Under the pieces are notes generated by a model. That model saw nothing but the letters and a program-made list of their open reading frames with translations, was not told the DNA's origin and did not search any database. The position numbers and the translations under genes were made by a program. Positions 42,462 through 48,644 of a stretch of DNA of 48,644 nt are shown piece after piece (within the stretch, counting starts at the first letter, position 1; each line of letters begins with the position of its first letter). This DNA comes from Fibrobacter succinogenes (GTDB lineage: Bacteria > Fibrobacterota > Fibrobacteria > Fibrobacterales > Fibrobacteraceae): NCBI GenBank assembly GCA_902761355.1, contig CACWJY010000015.1, positions 1 through 48,644 of the forward strand. The letters are read 5' to 3'.

Positions 42462-43574
42462 ATGAACGACGCAGAAAACCGCCAAAAGGTCATTGTCCGA
42501 ACAAGCATCATTGGCATCGCGGCAAATATCGTGCTGTCGGCATTCAAGGCGTTCGTCGGCTTTGCCACAAACTCCATCGCCGTGACGCTGGACGCAGTGA
42601 ACAACCTTTCTGACGCTTTGTCCTCGGTCATTACGATTGTGGGCGCAAAACTTTCGAACAAGTTGCCCGACAAAAAACACCCGCTCGGTTACGGTCGAAT
42701 CGAATACCTGAGCGCAATGGTAGTTGCGGCAATCGTGCTTTACGCCGGCGGCACCTCGGCGGTGGAATCTGTCAAGAAAATCATCCACCCCGAATCAGCA
42801 GACTATTCCACGATTTCACTAGTGATTATCGCATCGGCTGTGGTGGTAAAACTCGTGCTCGGTAAATTCGTGAAACGCCAGGGCGAACGCGTGAACTCGG
42901 GCGCGCTCGTGGCATCGGGTGCAGACGCGCTGTTTGACGCCATACTCTCCCTTTCTGTGCTGGCCTCGGCCATCGTCTTCGTTCTCACGGGAATTTCGCT
43001 TGAAGCCTACGTGGGTCTCGTGATTTCAGGATTCATCATCAAGTCAGGCATCGGCATGCTCATCGAAACGTTGGACGACATTCTGGGCAAGCGCGCCGAC
43101 GGCGACCTGGTCAAGAAAATCAAGATGCTGCTCACCGAAGAACCGCAAGTCCGCGGCGCATACGACGTCATCCTCAACAATTACGGCCCGGACAAGTTTC
43201 TCGGTTCTGTACACCTAGAACTCCCCGATACCATGACTGTCGAAGAAGTCGATGTGCTGACCCGCAGGGTACAGGCGCGCATACTCAAGGAAACTGGCGT
43301 GATCCTGACTGGCGTAGGAGTCTATTCGTACAACACCAAGAATGACGAAGCTGCCAAAATTCGCAGCAACGTCTTGAAATTGGTAAAGGAACACCCCTGG
43401 GCATTGCAACTCCACGGCTTTTATGTGAACCTTGAAGAAAAGGCTATGCGTTTTGACGTGGTCATGAACTTCGAAATCAAGCCTCAAGAAGGTCTGGACA
43501 TACTCCACAGGGAAATCAGCGAAGCCTACCCCGACTACGACGTACATATTGCAGCAGACATCGACGCATCGTAA
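42462..43574 (+). CDS. Cation diffusion facilitator, likely Mn2+-type
   Basis: A 370-residue inner-membrane exporter with about six helices and a C-terminal soluble domain (about 215-300), plus an additional C-terminal region longer than in small CDFs. HPLGYGRIEYLSA is the family signature after helix 2. Metal-site residues look like N-x-x-x-D in DAVNNLSDALSS and D-x-x-x-D in SGADALFDAIL. The ND-DD pattern is known from Mn2+ exporters such as MntE, whereas zinc CDFs usually carry His at the helix 5 site. The substrate call is therefore inference from four residues. It is co-transcribed with the flavin reductase gene. Confidence 0.88.
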   Translation: MNDAENRQKVIVRTSIIGIAANIVLSAFKAFVGFATNSIAVTLDAVNNLSDALSSVITIVGAKLSNKLPDKKHPLGYGRIEYLSAMVVAAIVLYAGGTSAVESVKKIIHPESADYSTISLVIIASAVVVKLVLGKFVKRQGERVNSGALVASGADALFDAILSLSVLASAIVFVLTGISLEAYVGLVISGFIIKSGIGMLIETLDDILGKRADGDLVKKIKMLLTEEPQVRGAYDVILNNYGPDKFLGSVHLELPDTMTVEEVDVLTRRVQARILKETGVILTGVGVYSYNTKNDEAAKIRSNVLKLVKEHPWALQLHGFYVNLEEKAMRFDVVMNFEIKPQEGLDILHREISEAYPDYDVHIAADIDAS

Positions 43575-43624
43575 CGCCAACCAGACTGTTTCAATTCACA
43601 AGCTATCCTTGCGAAGCCGTAGGT

Positions 43625-44707
43625 TTATTCCAGGTAAACGACTTCGCCCATTTGCGGCATGAGCACGGGCTTGCCCGATTCCTGGGCGGCACGTTTCGCG
43701 TTTTCTAGCGGTTCGAAGTAAGTATGGTAAGCTAAGCAGAACTTAGAATGATGAACCGTCATGTAGCGGTTTGCATTCAGGTCCAGCATTTCTTTGCTGA
43801 GCTGTTCGGGCAAGGCATGAATTTGATTCCAATCTTCATTGTACTGCCCGTTTTCCAAAATAGCCAGATCGATATCCGCAAATTTTTCACCAATCTTCTT
43901 AAAATGTTTACCATAGCCGCTATCTCCGCCAATCCAAACGGAACGCTTTGGCGTCTTGAATACAAACGAAGACCACAACGTTTTATTCGACCTTATCCCA
44001 CGACCCGAAAAATGCCTTGCCGGAGTCGAGGTCACGTTAAAGCCTTCGCCCAAGTCGAAAGAATCCCACCAATCAAGTTCTACGAGTTTCTCAACGGGGT
44101 ATCCCCAGTATTCAAAATGTTCACCCACACCAAGCCCCGTCACCACACGCTTTACGCGCGGTTCGAGTTCCTTCACGGCCTGATAATCCAGATAATCCCA
44201 ATGATCGTGCGAAATAACCAGGCAATCGATATCCGGCATGTCAACAGGCTTGTAAACGTCGGTTCCCTTGAACATCTTGTTCACGAAACTCACCGGCGAA
44301 CCCTGATAGAAAACCGGATCCACCAGCACCTTCTTTCCGGATAAATTCAGCAGGTACGAAGAGTGTCCGAACCAGACAATCCAATCCTTATCGGCAGGGA
44401 GCATTTTCAAATCTGTCTTGACGACTGTTAGCGCTGTATCGGGAACGGTTTGCGATCTTTTGCCGAACAAGAATTCAAGCGTCGTTTCAAACAAGTTCTT
44501 ATCGCCCGTCATCATGACGGTCTTTTCGTCATTCACGAACTTTTGACCATCGTAATGCGGTGACTGTTTGATGCGTTCAAGACGATCGCCTTGAGGAATA
44601 CGCCCAAATTTTGCCTGGTTCAGGAATAGCACGCCAGCGGCTCCAAGAATAAAAAGGGTCGAAAGTGCGATAATCATAATTTTCATTTTCTTCGTTAGTT
44701 TTTTCAC
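43625..44707 (-). CDS. Membrane-anchored metallo-beta-lactamase-fold hydrolase (UlaG/NAPE-PLD-like)
   Basis: A 360-residue protein starting at GTG at 44707, with an ATG at 44686 as alternative. A signal anchor (MIIALSTLFILGAAGVLFLN) is followed by an MBL-fold domain. WFGHSSYLLNLSGKKVLVDPVF is the N-terminal half. ISHDHWDYLDY is the metal motif, GFNVTSTPARHFSGRG supplies a third His, VWIGGDSGYG the bridging Asp, and MTVHHSKF the last His. The usual HxHxDH motif has Tyr as its last member. Relatives cleave phosphodiesters such as N-acyl-phosphatidylethanolamine or act on lactones. The substrate is unknown, and a periplasmic location is likely. Confidence 0.85.
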   Translation of the reverse strand: MKKLTKKMKIMIIALSTLFILGAAGVLFLNQAKFGRIPQGDRLERIKQSPHYDGQKFVNDEKTVMMTGDKNLFETTLEFLFGKRSQTVPDTALTVVKTDLKMLPADKDWIVWFGHSSYLLNLSGKKVLVDPVFYQGSPVSFVNKMFKGTDVYKPVDMPDIDCLVISHDHWDYLDYQAVKELEPRVKRVVTGLGVGEHFEYWGYPVEKLVELDWWDSFDLGEGFNVTSTPARHFSGRGIRSNKTLWSSFVFKTPKRSVWIGGDSGYGKHFKKIGEKFADIDLAILENGQYNEDWNQIHALPEQLSKEMLDLNANRYMTVHHSKFCLAYHTYFEPLENAKRAAQESGKPVLMPQMGEVVYLE

Positions 44708-44828
44708 GTCTGGTCCGTTACCATACCTAAAGTTAGCTCTAAGTCAAAATAAAAAAAATCCATTCTCCCAAAGATAACGCTCTCCCGGATTACCCGAGAG
44801 AGCATTGTTTTTGCAGTTTTACGTCCGT

Positions 44829-45230
44829 CTATTTCACGAAAACGGCGAGAAGTTTATGCGCCTCGTCGCCTTCGGCAAAACGGATTCCACCTACGTTATG
44901 GTACTCGAATCCCGAAAACTGCTGCAATTGCAGTGCCGCAAATTCACAGTCTTTGGAGTAACAGATGTTTAGGCGAAAGTTTCCGTTGTCGCTTGTTTTA
45001 GGGTGGCCAATTCTTTGAATTGTCGCCTCCAAATCATTTGAAGGCGCCCCGACAATCGCCTGGATTTTTTGCCCTTCCGTGGGGCTAAACTCCAGGCATA
45101 TTCCCACAACGGGTGAATTCGTCTTAGTGTAGGTGACATTGGTTTTGAATCCGAAAAACTTCTTTTCGGTCTTGATATAGGGCTTATTGAAGAGGGCGTT
45201 AGCCATCTCCATCTTGGAAATGTTTTCCAT
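44829..45230 (-). CDS. Conserved-looking small cytoplasmic protein, unknown function
   Basis: A 133-residue soluble protein with no signal peptide or membrane helix. The sequence alternates beta strands (GFKTNVTYTKTNSPVVGICLEF, KIQAIVGAPSNDL) and ends in GGIRFAEGDEAHKLLAVFVK. It contains three Cys. No family is recognised. An imperfect inverted repeat (GCTCTC/GAGAGC, about 44776-44800) just past the stop may be its terminator. The AT-rich 90-base gap upstream separates it from the small membrane-protein gene. Confidence 0.6.
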   Translation of the reverse strand: MENISKMEMANALFNKPYIKTEKKFFGFKTNVTYTKTNSPVVGICLEFSPTEGQKIQAIVGAPSNDLEATIQRIGHPKTSDNGNFRLNICYSKDCEFAALQLQQFSGFEYHNVGGIRFAEGDEAHKLLAVFVK

Positions 45231-45321
45231 GTTCTTTCTCTTTTTTAAAATGAATGATGTCGCGCACCCGGTAAGGGCCGCGGCAATTTATTTGTGATTG
45301 AGTGTTCGGAGAAAGAACTTG

Positions 45322-45747
45322 CTAACAGAGCATTCGCTCTAGCGTGTAAACGTAATACTCTTTAGATTTTTGATAAACTAGCGGTAAAGGGAAGCCGCAA
45401 TGGATGCAAATAGTTGACCGCGCGATTTTAGTCGCAAACGGTGTAGCCTGTTTGGACGTTGCCGAACTGCGCCCGCCATAGCCTTGAAGGCTACCGCTTC
45501 GCGATGTCCGCAATGAAACCTGCCGGCCCGACCTGCGCGTAAGCAGTGTTGCATCAGCTGTTGATTCTCGAGACAGGTATAACGGATTATCGGCAAAATC
45601 GTGAGCAGTGAAAACTTTCTCACTTTCTGCAACCTGACCAAGTTCAGCGCCGTAATCGTAAACAAAAGAACCCTCGACAATAGCAGAAAGAATCGCGAAT
45701 AACGCGACTGCAATCATCGACAGAATATTTTGTTTAATACGCTTCAT
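45322..45747 (-). CDS. Small protein with N-terminal membrane segment, unknown function
   Basis: A 141-residue frame beginning at the ATG at 45747. A hydrophobic helix at about residues 8-26 (LSMIAVALFAILSAIVEGSF) may be a signal peptide or anchor. The rest is Ser/Arg-rich, with a C-terminal STICIHCGFPLPLVYQKSKE stretch containing a CxxC pair and ending in Cys. No ribosome-binding site is clear, and the product is not recognised, so coding status is only moderately supported. The start codon overlaps a TTGTAC-N7-GTACAA dyad. It follows the DUF4405 gene by 20 bases on the same strand. Confidence 0.45.
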   Translation of the reverse strand: MKRIKQNILSMIAVALFAILSAIVEGSFVYDYGAELGQVAESEKVFTAHDFADNPLYLSRESTADATLLTRRSGRQVSLRTSRSGSLQGYGGRSSATSKQATPFATKIARSTICIHCGFPLPLVYQKSKEYYVYTLERMLC

Positions 45748-45765
45748 TGTACTAATAATGTACAA
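45747..45765. promoter_or_regulatory. Perfect 19-bp dyad TTGTAC-N7-GTACAA
   Basis: Two 6-base half-sites in perfect inverted symmetry sit between the DUF4405 stop (45768) and the start of the small frame at 45747, overlapping the latter's first base. It could be an operator or a short RNA hairpin controlling translation. There is no direct support for either. Confidence 0.4.
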
Positions 45766-45767
45766 AT

Positions 45768-46433
45768 CTACGCCTTCATTAGTTTCGCCACATAATGCAC
45801 CGCGACGGCGAACAGCACGACGATGGCGATATAGTCCGCGAAAAAGAGGGCGTAGCCGCGTTCCGCATCAAAGAAGAAGAAGGGCTGCTGCAGGAACATG
45901 TATTTCCAAAGCCCGCGAATAACGAAGGCGTAAATTCCATAGCATGCCACGAGAGCGGCAATCACGCGAGTTGCGGTTAGGGCTGTCTTTGACTTGAATG
46001 CACCCGCAAGTTCCAAGCGGTTTGCAATCAGGCTCACATGCAGCCCGATATGGAGCGACATGAACACGTAATACCAGTGGCTTGCGAGCAGGTGCGCCGT
46101 GCGGGCGAAGTTTGCGCCCGATTCAATTCCGAGCCAGGCGAACACGTGGTTCGAAAGCATGATTCCGCTCACCATCAAGAAAATTGCGCACAAAAGAATC
46201 CCGCAATTCACGACCGCCTGCAAAATGCGAATTGCGTTGTAGCGGCCCTTGAACAGCGAAAGGAAGAATCGCCGGTTCAGCGTGATGTGCACCGCCCACA
46301 GAACAAGCAGAATCACGCCCAGAATCTCGTGAACGGCAGTCGATTCAAAGAAGTAATTGCCGCCCATCAGCACAAGCGTCGCGACCGTCATCGCGATATC
46401 AAGCGGCATACGGATTTTGGCGGAAATAGGCAT
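45768..46433 (-). CDS. DUF4405-type cytochrome b-like membrane protein
   Basis: A 221-residue protein with about five transmembrane helices. His residues suited to haem ligation occur in STAVHEILGV, VLWAVHITLN, TAHLLASHWYYVFMSLHIGLHV and near the C-terminus (AVAVHYVAKL), a pattern shared with DUF4405 and NapC/cytochrome b561-like proteins. It probably moves electrons between a membrane quinone pool and a periplasmic partner. It lies 15 bases after the stop of the exported SUMF1-flavodoxin gene, so the two likely work together. Haem binding is inferred from His placement only. Confidence 0.75.
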   Translation of the reverse strand: MPISAKIRMPLDIAMTVATLVLMGGNYFFESTAVHEILGVILLVLWAVHITLNRRFFLSLFKGRYNAIRILQAVVNCGILLCAIFLMVSGIMLSNHVFAWLGIESGANFARTAHLLASHWYYVFMSLHIGLHVSLIANRLELAGAFKSKTALTATRVIAALVACYGIYAFVIRGLWKYMFLQQPFFFFDAERGYALFFADYIAIVVLFAVAVHYVAKLMKA

Positions 46434-46448
46434 ATCAGGGAATATACA

Positions 46449-47882
46449 TTATTTCGTATTCACACCGTTTTTCTCGAGCCACTTGGCCACATCTTTCGAG
46501 AGGCTCGAACCGCCGGAGTAATGCACCGAAAGGCCTTCGCCGATTTTTGCGTTGGGCGCAAGTTTCGCAATCGCGGTGATGCTCTGGCCAAAACGCCCAC
46601 CGCCGTGGGAGCAGAACGGCAGAATCCGCTTGCCCGTAAAGTCGTAACCTTCGAGCAAAGTCGCGATAGGCATCGGGATACTCGCCCACCAGTTGGGGTA
46701 ACCGATGATAATCGTTTCGTAGTCGGCCCACTTCTTTGCGTCTGGTTTTTTCTTGAGGGCAGGGCGCGCCTGTTTGTGCTGGTCGTTCTGCGCCTGCTTC
46801 AAGACGGTGTTGTAGTCTTCGGAATAGGGCGTCACGAGTTCAAGTTCCACCATGTCGAAACCGGTCTGCTTCTTGATTTCGCGGGCGACACCGCGGGTAT
46901 TCCCGCTCCAGGAATAGAAAACGATCAGCGCACGGGAAGTCCCTTTCGAGTTCGCCGCCGCTTGCGCCTTTTCGCCCTTAAAGCCCGCCGTTTCCTGAGT
47001 CACAAAAGTTCCCTTGACGCCTGCCCCCGCATTCATAGCGAGCCTGAGCCCCACATTGTAACTCTTGCTGGATTGCTGCATGGCCCCGCGATAGGCGCTG
47101 CGGAGGTTCTTGCCGAAATCGTTCCAGCCGCCACCGCGATGCACGCGTCTTGTGCCCGAAGGTTTGCCCGCCGGATCGACCGCCACGCTTGTCGAGCCCG
47201 CAGAAACACCGTAATCGCCGTAAAAGTCAAAGCACCATTCGCCCACGTTCCCGTAAATGTCGTAAAGCTCGAAGGGATTGGGCTTGAACTTACCCACGGG
47301 GAGCGTGTTCCCGCGGTAAACGCCGGGGCGTGTTTCCAGAACCTCGTCGTTGAAATAGTTCTGCTCGATTTGATACGGATAATGCCCGTAAAAATTCACG
47401 TCGTCGGCACCGGGAGCCTTCTTTGTGTAGAACGGCGTGGTCGTGCCGCCTCGGGCCGCGTATTCCCATTCCGCTTCGGTGGGGAGCCTGTAGCCGTTCG
47501 CCTCGCGATTCCAGCTGACCGCATCGCTTTCGATAGCGTAAACGGGAGTACGTCCGTCGCGTTCGCTTAACTTGTTGCAAAAACGAGCCGCTTCGAGCCA
47601 CGTGATGTTTTCGACGGGCAAATCGTCCCCCTTGAAACTGGAAGGTTTCTCGCCCATTACCTCGCGGTAAAGCTTTTGCGTCACCTCGTATTTGCCTAGG
47701 TAAAAATCGGAGACTTTCACCTTATGCAGCGTCTCGTCGTTGACGCGCCAGTCCTCGTTTGCGGGACTTCCCATGTTGAAAGTCCCGCCCTTGATAAGCA
47801 CGAAGCCATCGGGCGCAGGTGCCGCCGCAAGCGACACCGCCGAGAACCACAAAATTGCACAAGATAAAAGTTTAGCAAACAT
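46449..47882 (-). CDS. Exported SUMF1-flavodoxin fusion protein
   Basis: A 477-residue protein with a signal peptide (about 1-20). Residues about 25-290 form a SUMF1/FGE-like domain: GGTFNMGSPANEDWR, LGKYEVTQKLYREVMG, LPTEAEWEYAARGG, DIYGNVGEWCFDFYG, RVHRGGGWND and NVGLRLA. The Cys pair that makes formylglycine in true FGE is not present. Residues about 315-475 form a flavodoxin domain: the FMN P-loop VFYSWSGNTRGVA, IIIGYPNWWASIPMP, and FCSHGGGRFGQSI. Both domains are uninterrupted and in one frame. Flavodoxins are normally cytoplasmic, so a signal peptide here is unusual. Its ATG overlaps the stop of the decarboxylase-cupin gene (TAATG). Confidence 0.88.
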   Translation of the reverse strand: MFAKLLSCAILWFSAVSLAAAPAPDGFVLIKGGTFNMGSPANEDWRVNDETLHKVKVSDFYLGKYEVTQKLYREVMGEKPSSFKGDDLPVENITWLEAARFCNKLSERDGRTPVYAIESDAVSWNREANGYRLPTEAEWEYAARGGTTTPFYTKKAPGADDVNFYGHYPYQIEQNYFNDEVLETRPGVYRGNTLPVGKFKPNPFELYDIYGNVGEWCFDFYGDYGVSAGSTSVAVDPAGKPSGTRRVHRGGGWNDFGKNLRSAYRGAMQQSSKSYNVGLRLAMNAGAGVKGTFVTQETAGFKGEKAQAAANSKGTSRALIVFYSWSGNTRGVAREIKKQTGFDMVELELVTPYSEDYNTVLKQAQNDQHKQARPALKKKPDAKKWADYETIIIGYPNWWASIPMPIATLLEGYDFTGKRILPFCSHGGGRFGQSITAIAKLAPNAKIGEGLSVHYSGGSSLSKDVAKWLEKNGVNTK

Positions 47883-48644
47883 TATTTCAACTTCCCGTAG
47901 TCTTCGTCGCTCACGGGCTCAAGCCATTCGTTGCGACCACCTTCGCCGGGAACTTCGATTGCCAAATGCTGGAACCAGGAATCCGGAGCCGCCCCGTGCC
48001 AATGCTTGACGCCAGCCGGAATGTTCACCACGTCGCCGGGTTTCAATTCCACCGCCGGCTTGCCCCATTCCTGATAGTAGCCGCGACCCGCCGTCGCGAT
48101 GAGAATCTGGCCACCGCCCTTCTTTGCATGATGGATATGCCAGTTGTTGCGGCAAGCTGGCTCAAAAGTCACTTTCCCGACACCCACCTGTTCCTTGCTG
48201 ATCATGTCGAGATAGCTCTTGCCCACAAAATACTTGGCGTAAGCGTCGTTCGGCTTGCCCACCGGAAACACACTCCAGTCCTTGCCTGGCATGGTTTTTG
48301 CGACCGTCGCACTAGCCGCATCCGCAGCCTCCGCTACCGCTTCCTTGAGCAGTCGCAGGGCGTTCAGCGTGCGCGGGTAACCGCAATACGGCAAGCAGTT
48401 GTAAATCGCCTGTTCCACGTATTCGGCCGTGCGAATTTTCAGGTTCGCGCCGATATGTGCCTTGAGTTGCGGCTCCGTTCCTAGGTTCACGAGAATTGCC
48501 ATCGTCAAAAGTTCGCGGGTATTCAGGTCGAGCCCCTTGCGGGTATAGTAATCGCCAAAGCAGTTGCTCGCAAGGAAGTAGTTGATAGTCGGCATACCGC
48601 TCTTGCCGTTCTTCGCCATGTCGCGGAAAGTCTGGCCGAACAGC
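47882..48644 (-). CDS. Carboxymuconolactone decarboxylase-cupin fusion, C-terminal part
   Basis: The frame stays open to the right edge, so the N-terminus is missing; an internal ATG at 48619 is not the real start. The first visible part is a carboxymuconolactone decarboxylase/AhpD-like domain (LNTRELLTMAILVNLGTEPQLKAHIG, then YNCLPYCGYPRTLNAL with CxxxC). After a linker comes a cupin (about residues 140-230 of the visible part). It has WHIHHAKKGGGQILIATAGRGYYQEWG and GDVVNIPAGVKHWHGAAPDSWFQHLAIEV, the two metal-binding His/Glu motifs. Such fusions occur with flavodoxin and DUF4405 genes in other bacteria, as here. The substrate is unknown. It heads an overlapping operon. Confidence 0.85.
   Translation of the reverse strand, partial: LFGQTFRDMAKNGKSGMPTINYFLASNCFGDYYTRKGLDLNTRELLTMAILVNLGTEPQLKAHIGANLKIRTAEYVEQAIYNCLPYCGYPRTLNALRLLKEAVAEAADAASATVAKTMPGKDWSVFPVGKPNDAYAKYFVGKSYLDMISKEQVGVGKVTFEPACRNNWHIHHAKKGGGQILIATAGRGYYQEWGKPAVELKPGDVVNIPAGVKHWHGAAPDSWFQHLAIEVPGEGGRNEWLEPVSDEDYGKLK

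Noticed and set aside
46038..47570. A 510-codon plus-strand open frame opposite the DUF4405 and SUMF1-flavodoxin genes
   Set aside because: It is antisense to two genes with convincing motifs, has no ribosome-binding site, and its composition is that of a reverse-strand shadow.

Overview
The window looks like a chromosomal segment of a Fibrobacter species, the cellulolytic gut bacteria. The strongest sign is a lipoprotein of the Fibrobacter major paralogous domain type (8222-8887). It is supported by two secreted cellulases, a GH9 (9001-11118) and a GH5 (39263-41710), both ending in type IX secretion (T9SS)-like C-terminal domains. The GH5 has a serine-rich linker, and there are many Fibrobacter-style outer-membrane barrels and lipoproteins. 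No insertion sequence, prophage, CRISPR array or rRNA was seen. One tRNA (anticodon CAT) is present.

Layout. 1-3622: the 5' end of pgk, an envelope protein overlapping folB, then spoVG-comM on the minus strand. 3817-6387: a CBM9-like protein convergent with an acyl-ACP thioesterase, a gap packed with hairpins, and a DmpG-like aldolase. 6388-8168: an AT-rich gap and a PI-PLC-type phospholipase with an extra N-terminal domain. 8222-11118: FISUMP lipoprotein and GH9 endoglucanase. 11122-15607: minus-strand operon lolA-like, secreted propeller, PorV-like barrel, recF. 15732-18354: an outer-membrane barrel, a gap of terminators and hairpins, and a repeat-containing lipoprotein. 18503-19997: a divergent glycogen-synthase-like protein whose stop codon lies inside a tRNA gene. 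20098-24865: minus-strand set of STAS tail-anchored protein, degenerate M23 protein, lipoprotein and NUDIX hydrolase, preceded by a second PorV-like barrel. 24924-29503: Xer recombinase, barrel, propeller lipoprotein, MATE transporter. 29626-33819: ychF and a SUMF1-domain envelope pair. 33902-39169: a double-length UvrA. 39263-43574: GH5 cellulase, flavin reductase, CDF metal exporter. 43625-48644: a metallo-beta-lactamase-fold protein, two small proteins, and an operon of DUF4405 membrane protein, an exported SUMF1-flavodoxin fusion and a carboxymuconolactone decarboxylase-cupin fusion.

Functional themes are extracellular cellulose breakdown with T9SS-like export (cellulases, propeller, PorV-like barrels, SUMF1 protein), envelope biogenesis (LolA-like, lipoproteins), genome maintenance (RecF, UvrA, Xer, ComM) and a possible periplasmic redox module at the right end. 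The most unusual items are the tandem-duplicated UvrA, the SUMF1-flavodoxin redox operon, the tail-anchored STAS protein with Asp at the usual phosphoserine position, the CDS/tRNA overlap, the PI-PLC with no signal peptide, and several intergenic palindrome sets (3767-3798, 5142-5445, 6491-6676, 17142-17320). All calls come from reading the sequence. No database search was run.
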